Part shown: one piece after another, positions 8,843 to 17,905 of the stretch
Layout of the letters: each line of letters begins with the position of its first letter
How positions within the stretch are numbered: the first letter of the stretch is position 1
NCBI GenBank assembly: GCA_963784195.1
Contig: CAWARA010000032.1
Location: 248,001-312,000, forward strand
Length of the DNA: 64,000 bases
Reading direction: 5' to 3'
Source of the DNA: CAVQAH01 sp963784195
Lineage (GTDB): Bacteria > Acidobacteriota > Vicinamibacteria > Vicinamibacterales > 2-12-FULL-66-21
The notes under the pieces: generated by a model
The model's database searches: none
Seen by the model: only the letters and a program-made list of their open reading frames with translations
Told to the model about the DNA's origin: nothing
Position numbers and translations under genes: made by a program

Positions 8843-8865
8843 AGATCTCAATCCACGAAAATCTA

Positions 8866-8894
8866 TTGACGACCAAAATGGTCGGAGATATAGT
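8866..8894 (+). promoter_or_regulatory. Sigma-70-like promoter with a palindromic operator
   Basis: TTGACG (8866-8871), a 17-base spacer and TATAGT (8889-8894) form a good promoter upstream of the TonB receptor. The spacer and the last -35 base hold a 13-base palindrome, GACCAAAATGGTC (8871-8883). A repressor bound there would block polymerase. The layout resembles Rrf2/IscR-type operators, but the regulator is inference. Confidence 0.6.
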
Positions 8895-9121
8895 CCAGAG
8901 CTGAAGTTGAGACTGATCTCATTTTAGCTCTTGGCCCCGTAGCTTCGGCGAAGGGGGCCCGCGGCAGGGTTCAAGAGGGCCCACCCGGTGCGGCAAACAC
9001 CGGGCGGGCTTACCGAACGGCAGGTCTGGTCCGACCGAATCACACGACTGGCGCGTGACGCTGTCCGGCGAGGACATTCTATCCCGGGCGGCCGTCATGA
9101 ATCGCCACTACGGAGGCGCTC
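8895..9121 (+). promoter_or_regulatory. Long structured 5' leader of the TonB receptor
   Basis: About 225 bases separate the predicted -10 box from the ATG at 9122. Possible helices are CTCTTG/CAAGAG (8928-8933 with 8972-8977) enclosing GGCCCC/GGGGCC, and CCCGGTG/CACCGGG (8984-9004). I recognise no known riboswitch. It could be an attenuator or simply GC-rich DNA. Confidence 0.35.
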
Positions 9122-11721
9122 ATGAAGGCTCGGCATCTGGTCATCGGTGCAGTTCTTGGCACCCTTCCCCCGCTTCACGCCTCGGAATTACCCCGATCGC
9201 AGCCGCCGGCGGTTCCCGTCGAGCGCCGAGTCGTGCTCGACGTCAGAGAGCTGAAGGCAGCGCTGGCGCACGTCAGGATCTGGACCCCGAGTGAAACGCT
9301 GCCGATGCTCAACGACATTCAGCTTGGCGACTGCCCAGGGTGTGGCCATCCAGACTCACGACGCGGCGCCACCGGACCCGGATCAGGCGCAAGGCCGAAA
9401 CGCTCCGGTGTTTCGCTTCGCGATCCAGGCCGGCCCTCTCGCATCGGCGATTCAGCAGTTCGAAGCGGTCACCGGCCTCACCGTCCGCGCGGCAGCGGAC
9501 GTGATCGCGAGCATGACCTCGGCCGGCGTCAGCGGAACGCTGACGGCGCAGCAGGCGCTCGAGCGGCTGCTCGACGGAACGAGCCTGTCGCACCGTTTCA
9601 TCGACCCGTCGACGATCGCGATTGATATTCGCGTCGCCGCCGACGCCGTGCAGGTCACCGGCGAGGCGCGGCTCGAATCGGTGAAGTATTCCGCTCCGCC
9701 TGTCGAAACGCCGCAGACCATCCAGATCATTCCGACCGCGCTGCTCGACGAGCAGGGCGCGACGACGCTCACCGAGGCGCTGCGGAACGTGCCGGGAATC
9801 ACGATGCAGGCGGGCGAAGGTGGCGGGGCCTCGAACACCAGCGGCGACATGTTCAACATGCGCGGCTTCTCCGCCAACAACAGCCTCTTCGTCGACGGCG
9901 TCCGCGACGACGGTCTGCTCGCCAGGGACGTCTACAACCTCGAGCAGATTGAAGTGTTCTCCGGCCCGACCGGATCGGACGTCGGCCGCGCCAACGCTGC
10001 CGGATACATCAACCTGACCACCAAGACACCGCAGCGCGAGGCCTTGCGCAGCGCCGCGATCAGCTACGGGGCCGGCGAACACGTGCGCACCACGTTCGAC
10101 GTGAATCAGCCGTTGTCGCTCGCCGAGCCCGGAACGTTCTTTGGCAACGCATCGGTTCGCGTGAATGTGCTCTGGCAGGATGGCGGCGTGCCCGGACGCG
10201 ACTACACGGAGCGCCAGAGCAAATCGATTGCGCCGTCGCTCGCGTTCGGGCTTTCGACACCGACGCGGGCAACCCTGTCCGGACAGATCATGCGGCAGGA
10301 CAACCTGGCCGACTACGGCCTCCCCGCAGCCGCGTCACCGATCGGACCGTTGACGTCGGCTTCTGCGCTTGCCGCCAGCCCGGTGGACCAGACGAACTAC
10401 TACGGAAGCCCGGACTTCGACTACGACCGGGGCCGGCAGGACAACGTGTTGTTCCGTGTGGAGCACGACTTCGAGCCCGGCTTCAGCCTGCGCAATCAGA
10501 CCCGGTACAACACGACGACGCGTGAGGCAGTGATCACCAGCATCGCGAATCCCGCCGCGTACAATCCGGCAACGAATCTGGTGACGCTCAGCCGCCAGGC
10601 GAACGAGCGTCACAACGACATCTTCTCGAACCAGACGAATCTCAGCGGCCGGGCCGCGACGGGCCGGATCAGCCACGACCTGAGTGTCGGCCTCGAGATC
10701 GCGCGCGAGAACCAGTTCTCGCCGACCCTGGGCGGTGTCGGCACGCGCGCGCCGATCGATCTCAATGCTCCCGACGTGTTCAGCCCGGTCGTCGGCATGA
10801 ACATCGTGCCGACCGGCGCGCTCTCCGAAGGGACGCACCGACACGATTGCGCTCTATGCATTCGACGCGTTCGACCTGGGTTCGCGGGTACGCGTCAATG
10901 GTGGAATCCGCGTCGAGAATTACGACACCACGTCTCACGCGGTCGCCGCAGACGGCGCCGTGACCGATGTCGAAGGCGACGGAACGCTGGTCAGCGGCAA
11001 GGCCGGCCTCGTGTATCGCCTCAATCAGCAGGGCAACGTCTACGCATCGTTCGGCACGTCGCTGACACCGCCCGGATCGGCAAACTTCCAGCTCAACGCC
11101 GCCGCGGCGAACCAGAACAATCCCAACGTCGATCCTCAGGAGTCGACCAACTACGAGATTGGCACCAAGTGGGACCTCGGCGGCCGCCTGCAGCTGACCG
11201 GCGCCTATTTCTGGACCGAGAACAAGAACGTCATCTTCGTGGTCGATCCCGCGGCGGTCCCGCCGGTTTTCAACCAGGACGACGGACAGAAGGTGAACGG
11301 TCTGGCGCTGGCGGTCACGGGCCGGATCACGTCGCGGCTCGACATCAACATGTCGCTGCAGTACCTCGACTCCGAGGCGGTCAGCCAGAGCCCGGCGACC
11401 AACGGCCGGCAGCTGCAGCTGACGCCCGAAGTGTCCGGCAATCTATGGGCGACATACCGGTTGCCACGTGACATCCGCATCGGCGGCGGCGTCCGCTACA
11501 ACGACGCGTCCTTCGTCAACGCCGCGAACACCATCGTCATTCCCAGTTACGCGCTGGCCGACGCACTGGTCGAGGCGCCGATCGGCGAGCACCTGATTCT
11601 CCGCTTCAACGTCTACAACGTGACCGACCGTACCTACATCCGCAACATCAACAACAACGCCGGCCGCTACAACCCGGGGACGCCGCGGTCCTTTCTGCTC
11701 AGTTCCGCCTTCCGGTTCTGA
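9122..11721 (+). CDS. TonB-dependent siderophore receptor with STN domain, frameshifted
   Basis: An outer-membrane receptor for ferric siderophores, powered by TonB. In order I see a signal-peptide-like start (MKARHLVIGAVLGTLPPLHA), an STN signalling domain (FRFAIQAGPLASAIQQFEAV), the plug (TIQIIPTALLDEQGATTLTE, VPGITMQAGEG, FNMRGFSANNSLFVDGVRD) and a 22-stranded-type barrel ending in FLLSSAFRF with terminal Phe. The STN domain suggests transcriptional feedback through a FecR/sigma partner. Two frame changes are needed: one between 9122 and about 9300, and one near 10832 (LSEG to TDTIALYAFDAFDLG). I chose the ATG at 9122 because GGAGG lies just upstream. The frame downstream of 9291 alone lacks a signal peptide. 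Confidence 0.85.
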
Positions 11722-11750
11722 GCGCGCCATCACGTTCAACGGGGACCACG

Positions 11751-12431
11751 ATGCTGCTTCACGTTCCGGATATCCTCACGCCCGATCAGGTCACGCACGG
11801 CCGTCGTCTGCTCGAAGAGGCCCAGTGGGTCGACGGCCGCGTCACCGCGGGCAGCCAGTCGTCGCGCGCCAAGCGCAACCTGCAGCTGCCTGAGGACTCG
11901 CCCGCCGCGCGCGAGCTCGGCGAGATCGTGCTCGGCGCGCTCCAGCGCAACGCCCTGTTCATGTCGGCCGCGCTGCCGCTCAAGGTCTTTCCGCCGCTGT
12001 TCAATCGCTACGGAGGGGGCCATGCATTCGGCAGCCACGTCGACAACGCCATCCGCCAGGTGCCGGGCACGCCTCACCGCGTGCGCACCGATCTCTCGGC
12101 GACCCTGTTCTTCGCCGCGCCCGAGGACTACGACGGCGGCGAGCTGGTCGTCGAGGATACCTACGGCGCGCACCGCGTCAAGCTGCCCGCCGGTCATCTC
12201 GTCCTGTATCCGTCGACCAGCCTGCACCACGTGACGCCGGTCACCCGCGGCGAGCGCCTTGCCGCGTTCTTCTGGATCCAGAGCCTGGTACGAGACGACG
12301 GACAGCGCACGCTGCTGTTCGACATGGACACGTCGATCCAGAAGCTCGCGCGTGACGTGCCCGATCATCCGTCGACCGTGCAGTTGACGGGCGTGTACCA
12401 CAACCTGCTGCGACAGTGGGCCGAACTCTGA
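11751..12431 (+). CDS. PKHD-type Fe(II)/2-oxoglutarate hydroxylase (PiuC/YbiX-like)
   Basis: A 226-residue oxygenase of the PKHD hydroxylase family, usually found beside TonB siderophore receptors. The double-stranded beta-helix motifs are visible: H-x-D in FGSHVDNAI, the LFFAAPEDYDGGELV strand, and the distal histidine and arginine in HHVTPVTRGERLAAFFW. The substrate is unknown; a role in processing the imported siderophore or in iron-dependent regulation is usually proposed. It starts 29 bases after the receptor stop, so co-transcription is likely. Length is normal for the family. Confidence 0.93.
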   Translation: MLLHVPDILTPDQVTHGRRLLEEAQWVDGRVTAGSQSSRAKRNLQLPEDSPAARELGEIVLGALQRNALFMSAALPLKVFPPLFNRYGGGHAFGSHVDNAIRQVPGTPHRVRTDLSATLFFAAPEDYDGGELVVEDTYGAHRVKLPAGHLVLYPSTSLHHVTPVTRGERLAAFFWIQSLVRDDGQRTLLFDMDTSIQKLARDVPDHPSTVQLTGVYHNLLRQWAEL

Positions 12432-12443
12432 GAGCGAAACGAG

Positions 12444-12533
12444 TCAACTCCCAACGGCCAACGTCCAACTCCCGAAGAACTCTCTAGCGATCGGTCTGAT
12501 CTCGTTGGGAGTTGGACGTTGGAAATCGGGAGT
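12444..12533. repeat. Paired inverted word array (CCAACGTCCAACTCCC family)
   Basis: The left arm (12444-12473) and right arm (12504-12533) share CCAACGTCCAACTCCC in opposite orientation around a 30-base loop. It lies between the PiuC-like and PepSY genes. A shorter relative with GTTGGGAGTTGG is at 21.1 kb. Confidence 0.75.
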
Positions 12534-12551
12534 CATCTGAAAGGTCGAGCA

Positions 12552-13862
12552 ATGAAGTTGCGCACGGTGTTGTTCTGGACCCATCTGGTCGCTGGTGTCG
12601 TTGCCGGATTGGTGATCCTCATCATGTCGGTGACTGGCACGCTGCTGGCGTTTCAGCAGTCGGTGCTTCGCTTCATCGAGCGGTCGGATCGTGTGGTCGC
12701 GGTGCCGCCGGACGGCACGCCAAGGCTTGATGTCGACACGCTCCTCGAACGCGTGCGAGGTGCGTCGCCCGACGCGCAGCCGACGGCCGTGACACTCGAC
12801 TCCGATCCGACGGCGGCGGTGATGGTCGCGGTGGGGGCGCAGGGCAACGTGTTCGTCAATCCCTACACCGGCGAGGTGCTCGGCACCGGATCGCCCCGCG
12901 CGCGCGCGTTCTATCGTTCGGTCACGAACTGGCATCGGTGGCTCGCAGCCGAAGGCGAAGCCCGGGCGACCGCGCGCGCGATCACCGGCGCGTGCAACGC
13001 GGCGTTTCTCGTGCTGGCCGTCAGCGGCCTGTTTCTGTGGTGGCCGAAGCAGTGGTCGCTGCGCCACATTGGCGCGGTGATCTGGTTCCGGCGTGGCCTG
13101 CGCGGCAAGGCCCGCGATTTCAACTGGCACAACACGATTGGCTTCTGGTGCGCGCCGGTGCTCATCGTGCTCACCATCACGGGGATGGTCATTTCGTACA
13201 CGTGGGCGAGCAATCTCGTCTACACGCTGACCGGCAGCCCGCGACCCGCGGCCGCTGGCGGTGCAGCCGGGGGACGCGGAGGTGCCGCAGCACCAGCGGG
13301 TGCGCCACGCAGAGACGTCAAACCCGCGCCGTCGCTGGAGTCGATCGTCGACCAGGCGGAGACCCGCGTGCCGACGTGGCGAACGATGATCCTCCGCTTG
13401 CCACCGCGGCCCGGTGGACCGGTGAGCGCGTCGATGTCCGATCGCGAGTACTGGAACAGCTTCGCGCGTTCCACGCTGACCGTCGACGGTACGTCAGGCG
13501 CGACCAGATGGGAACCGTACGCACGGACCACCCTCGGTCAGAGGGTGCGAGGCTGGATGCGCTTCGCCCACACCGGCGAGCTCGGAGGACTGCCCGGCGA
13601 AGCAGTCGCCGGCCTGGCGTCACTCGGCGGAGCCTTCCTGGTGTGGACCGGCGTGGCGCTCGCCCTGCGCCGCCTGTCCGCATGGCGCAGCCGCTTCAGC
13701 GACGAGGGCTCAAGCGACGAGCGTTCACCACGGGGGTTCACACGCGAGGGTTCGACGACGAGAGGGTTCAGGAACGAGGGTTCGCGACGGGGGTCCACGA
13801 CGAACGGTTCACGCGACGGTCCCCGATGCCGGGCCGGCACTGCTCAACTCCGACACCGCTGA
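12552..13862 (+). CDS. PepSY-associated membrane protein, putative ferric-siderophore reductase
   Basis: An inner-membrane protein of the PepSY_TM family found with siderophore uptake genes and thought to reduce or release iron. Helices are at about residues 8-32 (TVLFWTHLVAGVVAGLVILI), 145-170, 195-220 and near 365-385. Histidines in FWTHLVAG, TNWHRWL, FNWHNTIGFW and MRFAHTGELGG are candidate heme ligands. A Gly/Ala-rich loop follows the third helix. The last 55 residues or so (from SRFSDEGSSDERSPRG) are low-complexity Ser/Arg/Gly encoded by the word array at 13.7 kb. The natural stop may therefore have been overrun. The ATG at 12552 is chosen because helix 1 begins immediately. Confidence 0.87.
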   Translation: MKLRTVLFWTHLVAGVVAGLVILIMSVTGTLLAFQQSVLRFIERSDRVVAVPPDGTPRLDVDTLLERVRGASPDAQPTAVTLDSDPTAAVMVAVGAQGNVFVNPYTGEVLGTGSPRARAFYRSVTNWHRWLAAEGEARATARAITGACNAAFLVLAVSGLFLWWPKQWSLRHIGAVIWFRRGLRGKARDFNWHNTIGFWCAPVLIVLTITGMVISYTWASNLVYTLTGSPRPAAAGGAAGGRGGAAAPAGAPRRDVKPAPSLESIVDQAETRVPTWRTMILRLPPRPGGPVSASMSDREYWNSFARSTLTVDGTSGATRWEPYARTTLGQRVRGWMRFAHTGELGGLPGEAVAGLASLGGAFLVWTGVALALRRLSAWRSRFSDEGSSDERSPRGFTREGSTTRGFRNEGSRRGSTTNGSRDGPRCRAGTAQLRHR

Positions 13863-13940
13863 CGGCCTCGTACTACCCGTTCGCCTGAACCTTCGCCGTG
13901 AACCCCCGTGCCTGAACCCCTGCTCCTGAACCTCCCGTCA
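13690..13940. repeat. Paired inverted word array (GAGGGTTCA / TGAACCCC)
   Basis: The left part (about 13690-13812) repeats variants of CGAGGGTTCA inside the PepSY reading frame. The right part (about 13880-13940) repeats TGAACCCCC, its inverse. It ends just before the SPFH promoter. Confidence 0.7.
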
Positions 13941-13949
13941 CCAAACGTA

Positions 13950-13979
13950 TTGACGAGTCAGATAGCAATGTGATATCAC
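13950..13979 (+). promoter_or_regulatory. Putative promoter/operator of the SPFH operon
   Basis: TTGACG (13950-13955) is followed by a perfect 10-base palindrome GTGATATCAC (13970-13979) overlapping the likely -10 region, with a second CATCAC half-site just downstream. The 44-residue ribbon-helix-helix protein of this operon is a plausible ligand, by inference. Confidence 0.45.
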
Positions 13980-14009
13980 TTTGACATCACCTTGCGAGGA
14001 GGTCTGACC

Positions 14010-14879
14010 ATGATTCGCGAACGTGAAATGACGGCGCTGCCCGGGCTCCCCATCGTCTCTCTCCTGCTGGTCGTGCTGTTCGTGCTCGTGTACCTGGTTA
14101 TCGAGCGCGGCGACGCGCTGTCAGGGGCACAGATCGTCACCTTCGTCCTCCTCATCATCCTCGACGCGTTCCTCATGGTCGGGTTGTTCATCGTCAACCC
14201 GAACGAGGGACGGGTGCTTCAGTTCTTCGGCGACTACGTGGGCACGGTGAAGCGGCCGGGGCTGCGCTGGGCGAACCCGTTCTATACCAAGAAGCGCATC
14301 TCGTTGCGCGTGCGCAACTTCGAGAGCGCGCGGCTGAAGGTCAACGACCACGAGGGCAACCCCATCGAGATCGCGAGCGTCGTCGTGTGGCGCGTCGTCG
14401 ACACGGCCGAAGCAGTGTTCCAGGTGGACGACTATCAGAACTTCGTCAAGGTGCAGACGGAAGCGGCGGTGCGCAACCTGGCGACCCGCTACAAGTACGA
14501 CGCCCACGAGGAAGGCGAGTTCTCCCTCCGCGGCAACACGAACGAGATCGCGGAGCACCTGAAGAAGGAAATCCAGGAACGACTCGAGCAGGCGGGCGTG
14601 CAGGTGATGGAAGCGCGCATCAGCCATCTGGCCTACGCGCCGGAAATCGCGCAGGCGATGCTGCAACGGCAACAGGCCGGCGCGATCATCGCCGCGCGTC
14701 AGCGCATCGTCGAAGGCGCGGTCGGCATGGTCCAGATGGCGCTGGCCATGCTCTCGGAGCGCGACATCCTCGAGCTCGACAACGAACGCAAAGCGGCGAT
14801 GGTCAGCAACCTGCTCGTGGTGCTGTGCGGCGAGAGAGCCACGCAGCCGGTCATCAACACGGGCTCAATCTATCAGTAA
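14010..14879 (+). CDS. SPFH/Band 7 domain membrane protein
   Basis: A 289-residue prohibitin/stomatin-type protein with two N-terminal helices (about residues 12-32 and 42-62), then an SPFH domain (NPNEGRVLQFFGDYVGTVKR to AYAPEIAQAMLQRQQA) and a helical tail. Such proteins form large membrane-bound rings or microdomains. The ATG at 14010 is preceded by GAGGAGG at the ideal spacing; an in-frame start 18 bases upstream is less likely. Only six bases separate its stop from the next small gene. SPFH proteins of this subtype often travel with a tiny Arc-like protein, as here. Confidence 0.92.
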   Translation: MIREREMTALPGLPIVSLLLVVLFVLVYLVIERGDALSGAQIVTFVLLIILDAFLMVGLFIVNPNEGRVLQFFGDYVGTVKRPGLRWANPFYTKKRISLRVRNFESARLKVNDHEGNPIEIASVVVWRVVDTAEAVFQVDDYQNFVKVQTEAAVRNLATRYKYDAHEEGEFSLRGNTNEIAEHLKKEIQERLEQAGVQVMEARISHLAYAPEIAQAMLQRQQAGAIIAARQRIVEGAVGMVQMALAMLSERDILELDNERKAAMVSNLLVVLCGERATQPVINTGSIYQ

Positions 14880-14885
14880 CGAGCC

Positions 14886-15020
14886 GTGGCCGAGCGGAAG
14901 CCATTCCTGCTTCGGATCGATCGCGAGGTGCTCGACGCCGTTCAGCGTTGGGCAGATGATGACCTGCGCAGCCTGAACGGTCAGATCGAGTTCCTCCTGA
15001 GGCGGGTGTCTCAAGGATAG
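14886..15020 (+). CDS. Arc-like ribbon-helix-helix protein, 44 residues
   Basis: A short gene starting with GTG and ending with TAG at 15018-15020. The protein contains ERKPFLLRIDREVLDAVQRW and SLNGQIEFLLRRVSQG, the strand-helix-helix layout of Arc/MetJ-type DNA-binding proteins. The SLNGQIEFLLRR segment is typical of Arc-like proteins paired with SPFH genes. It is six bases after the SPFH stop and almost certainly co-transcribed. It may autoregulate through the palindrome at 13970-13979; this is inference. Confidence 0.82.
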   Translation: MAERKPFLLRIDREVLDAVQRWADDDLRSLNGQIEFLLRRVSQG

Positions 15021-15070
15021 CGGCCGGCTGAAGAGCGACGGACAAGTCGGAGAGCGGAAATCGGACGAAT

Positions 15071-15117
15071 GACGACTGACGACTGACGACTGTCGACTGT
15101 CGTCGACTTACGACTCT
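15071..15117. repeat. Word array (GACGACTGACGACT)
   Basis: Tandem GACGACT words run into the opposite orientation (GTCGACTGTCGTCGAC), giving a compact palindrome between convergent genes. The same word recurs near 24.0 and 52.0 kb. Confidence 0.7.
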
Positions 15118-15329
15118 TCGTACTCTTCTTCGTTGGGAGGAAGCAGGCGCGTGGACGGACGCAGCGCCTCGCGGTAATCGAATAGCGGAAGATCGCGCAC
15201 GTGCAGCATGAGCGGGCAGCCTGGCCCTTTCTGATCGACGACTACGGTAACCGGGCTGCCTTCCACGCCTTCGCGAAAGCCGATACGGCAACCGCAGGCA
15301 AGACGGGCGTGGGTGAATCCCTTCAGCAT
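15108..15329 (-). CDS. Small conserved protein of unknown function
   Basis: A 73-residue cytosolic protein with a Cys-x-Cys (ARLACGCRIGFREG) and a third Cys in KGPGCPLMLHVRDLPLFDY. It may bind a metal. It lies 15 bases downstream of the TlpA-like gene in the same direction and is the last gene of the apparent sigma/anti-sigma/TlpA operon. I do not recognise the family. The C-terminus (LLPPNEEEYEES) is acidic and runs up to the word array. Confidence 0.65.
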   Translation of the reverse strand: MLKGFTHARLACGCRIGFREGVEGSPVTVVVDQKGPGCPLMLHVRDLPLFDYREALRPSTRLLPPNEEEYEES

Positions 15330-15344
15330 CGTGAAGCGATCATA

Positions 15345-15900
15345 CTACAGGAGCGCCTTGATCTCCCGCTCGAAGTCCTCTTTGGTCGCCGGCCCCATGT
15401 GCTTGCCGCAGATCGATCCATCGCGTCCGATGAAGAACGTCGTCGGATATCCCCAGACGGGGCCCGCCGCTTCGAGCGCGTCTTCCTGTTCGCGCGCCGT
15501 GACGACCGTGTAACTCATCGGAAAGTTCTTCGAGAACTCGCGCAGCGTGGGCTCGTCGTCGTCGACGGAGATGCCGACGATCGCGAGCACCCTGGTCCTT
15601 GTATTGCGCGTAGAGATCGTTGAGCGCCGGAATCTCCGCCTTGCAGGGACCACACCACGTCGCCCAGTAGTTCAGGAGAATCGGCTTGCCCTTGAAGTCG
15701 GCGAGCTTGACCGTTGCGCCGTGCATGTCTTTCAGCGTGAAATCGAGATTGGCCTTCTTCGCGCTGCACGCCGCACCCGATTCGTGACTGGCCACCTGAC
15801 CCGGCTCCGGGGTGCCAGCGCGATCGCCGAACAGCATTGGCCCCACGAGAACCCCCACCCCGATCGCAGCCGCTGCCGCAACGAGCCAACGGATATTCAT
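15345..15900 (-). CDS. TlpA-like thiol-disulfide oxidoreductase, frameshifted
   Basis: A membrane-anchored periplasmic thioredoxin-like protein of about 185 residues. A signal anchor (RWLVAAAAAIGVGVLVGPML) precedes the thioredoxin fold. The active site is WATWCGPCKAE near residue 82. The family motif GISVDDDEPTLREFSKNFPM and the cis-proline loop GYPTTFFIGRDG follow. The frame changes near 15592, between YAQYKDQG and VLAIVGISVDD. An extra cysteine in IGRDGSICGKHMG is common in this subgroup. It follows the anti-sigma gene by 37 bases and is likely in that operon. The probable job is periplasmic disulfide reduction, perhaps for cytochrome or copper proteins. Confidence 0.87.
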
Positions 15901-15937
15901 TCTTTATCTCCTACTGACGGAAAACCCAGCCGTTCGA

Positions 15938-16711
15938 TCAATGCGCATGCACTTTCACATATTTGACGACGGGCTCGAGCTCGGACGGCCTGCCGCGGGC
16001 GACGACGGCGTAGGTGCGTCCGTCGTGCGACCAGATGACCGCTTCCTGACCGATCTTCTCGACGAACTGCTCGACGCCGCCCGCGCGCGTCGACGAGTTG
16101 TTCAGGACGTAGACCGACAGCGGCGCGCCACGCCACTTGTACATCATGTGCGCCGTGATGCCTTCCGTCGACCCGCACCGGCGGACGGCCAGCAGTTCGA
16201 GATCGTTCGACGCGTCGCTCTCCGGAATCTTCACGGGCCATCCCCTCGTGCTCTGCCACTCTTTCGCCAGAAGGCCGGCGTCAGCCGGTGAGGTCAGCGG
16301 CGCGGGAGCGAACTGAAAACACTTCACGTGATCGAGCGCGAGTTGCGCGGCCAACACCTCGACGTTCTGGTTGAAACCGAAGAAGAAGATGCTGCCGAGG
16401 CCGACCAGGATCGTGGCAGCGATTGAGAGCGGCAACCATCGTGGGCGCGAAACCGGTCTGGATGTCCCGGCGGTCGTGCTCGGGGGCGCAGTCAGATGCG
16501 CGCAGCGCCTTTTCAGATGCTCCGACGCGCACGCCTTGAGACCCTCGCGCCTGGCGACCAGCACTTCCCGGGCGGCCTGCTCGCCAGTCACGCGATCGCG
16601 ACACGGCGGACACTGACTCAGGTGCGCATCAACCGTCGCGCGCGCCTTCTGATCGGCATCGCCATCGACGTACGGCGCAAGCATCGGCTCTAGATCACGA
16701 CAGTCGGCCAT
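15938..16711 (-). CDS. Anti-sigma factor with N-terminal zinc finger (zf-HC2)
   Basis: A 257-residue inner-membrane anti-sigma factor. The zinc-binding anti-sigma motif is HLSQCPPCRDRVTGE near residue 30, with CRDLEPML before it. One membrane helix lies at about residues 93-113 (LPLSIAATILVGLGSIFFFG). The periplasmic domain of about 140 residues has several cysteines (HVKCFQF, VRRCGSTEG) and may sense redox or ligand state. It lies 75 bases downstream of the ECF sigma gene, its presumed target. Redox sensing is suggested by the neighbouring TlpA-like protein but is inference. Confidence 0.9.
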   Translation of the reverse strand: MADCRDLEPMLAPYVDGDADQKARATVDAHLSQCPPCRDRVTGEQAAREVLVARREGLKACASEHLKRRCAHLTAPPSTTAGTSRPVSRPRWLPLSIAATILVGLGSIFFFGFNQNVEVLAAQLALDHVKCFQFAPAPLTSPADAGLLAKEWQSTRGWPVKIPESDASNDLELLAVRRCGSTEGITAHMMYKWRGAPLSVYVLNNSSTRAGGVEQFVEKIGQEAVIWSHDGRTYAVVARGRPSELEPVVKYVKVHAH

Positions 16712-16786
16712 GGTCGTTCAACTCATCCTCCAAAAGCACCCGCCTTCGCTAAAGCTACGGCGGGGCAAGCGTCGCACGTGGCACGT

Positions 16787-17410
16787 TTATCCCGCTACTT
16801 TCGTCGCCGGGGCCACTCGCGTTCCGGCGAGCTGGTCGTACAACATTTTCCGCCCTCGGGAGATGCGCGACATGACGGTCCCGATCGGAACGCTGAGCAT
16901 GCTGGCGATCTCCGCGTAGGTAAACTCTTCGACGTCACGAAGCCAGACAGCCTGGCGGAACGCCTCGGGCAGCGCGTCGAGCGCCTGCTTGAGATCGACG
17001 TCGAGTGTCGCGCGGGCGAGCAACTGTTCGGGCGTGCGATCGTCGCCCGCGACCTCGCCGGCCCGTTCGACCGTCTCGCTGTTCACATCCACCGGGTTCC
17101 GCCCATCGCTCCGGAGCCTGTTCCTGAACGTATTGTGGAGAATCGTGAACAGCCACGCCTTCAGATTCGTTCCGCGCTCGAACTGATCCGCGGCGCGGAA
17201 CGCCTTCAGATACGTGTCCTGGACCAGATCCTCGGCGTCCTGGGGACGCCGCGTGAGCCGAAGCGCCGTGCCGTAGAGACTGTCGATATGCGACAGCGCT
17301 TCGGCAGAGAACGCCTCATCTACCAGCGGCCGGGCCGAACCCGGCTGCCCGGCACTACCCTCCGGATCAGGCCCGTCGGGCGCACGCTGGGGTCGTCGTC
17401 GAAAGACCAT
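16787..17410 (-). CDS. ECF-family RNA polymerase sigma factor
   Basis: A 207-residue ECF sigma factor. Region 2 reads YGTALRLTRRPQDAEDLVQD followed by FRAADQFERGTNLKAWLF. Region 4 reads ALPEAFRQAVWLRDVEEFTY followed by EIASMLSVPIGTVMSRISRG. Regions 1.1 and 3 are absent, as expected. The N-terminal 30 residues are a Pro/Arg-rich extension; a start closer to region 2 is possible. Its cognate anti-sigma factor follows immediately, so the pair should respond to an envelope signal. A small hairpin (CCGCCTTCGCTAAAGCTACGGCGG type) lies between the two genes. Confidence 0.93.
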   Translation of the reverse strand: MVFRRRPQRAPDGPDPEGSAGQPGSARPLVDEAFSAEALSHIDSLYGTALRLTRRPQDAEDLVQDTYLKAFRAADQFERGTNLKAWLFTILHNTFRNRLRSDGRNPVDVNSETVERAGEVAGDDRTPEQLLARATLDVDLKQALDALPEAFRQAVWLRDVEEFTYAEIASMLSVPIGTVMSRISRGRKMLYDQLAGTRVAPATKVAG

Positions 17411-17905
17411 CAGGCCGTTGTTCCGATGACGCCCCCAGTGAGGGAAACACCGCCTGGCAGCGCCTTTATTCCAGACGATTGTACTAAATGGCCGAAAAGG
17501 GTGACGGAACCGTTCGCGCCAGAGGACAGCGCGGGCGCCACCACGACCGTTCGAGCCGCAAAATCAAGGGATTCGCGAGGCACACGGCTTGCTGGTCCCG
17601 CCACCGCTGAAGCATCCGGCGGACAGGCCGCCGGGCGCTAGAAGCTCGGTCGGACAACCGCGGCAGCCAATTACCTTGACATCCCAGTTAACACGTCGCG
17701 CCTCGCCAGAGCGTTTGGCGTAGGCGGGGCCTGCCGCGCCGAAGCCATGAGCGAAGCCTGCCGCGCCGAAGCCTTGGCGAAGGCTGGGACCGAAAGATTG
17801 CGGCAACCGTCTTAGCTACAGTAACATCGGCGACAGCAGCCGACGATGCCGTCGCCGCGTTCCCGCAGCCGGACTGCCCTCCAGCTGCCGCTTCCGAGGT
17901 GAACC
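17411..17905. other. Divergent spacer between sigma factor and peptidase-barrel gene
   Basis: Nearly 500 bases with no convincing gene. Bases about 17695-17800 hold imperfect direct and inverted copies of GCCTGCCGCGCCGAAGCC and GCCTTGGCGAAGGC, a GC-rich hairpin-prone stretch. A TTGACA at about 17676 has no good -10 partner. Promoters for both flanking genes must lie here, but I cannot place them. Confidence 0.4.

Noticed and set aside
17564..17806. 80-residue minus-strand frame in the 17.4-17.9 kb gap
   Set aside because: It translates GCCGAAGCC-type repeats and has no start context or domain.
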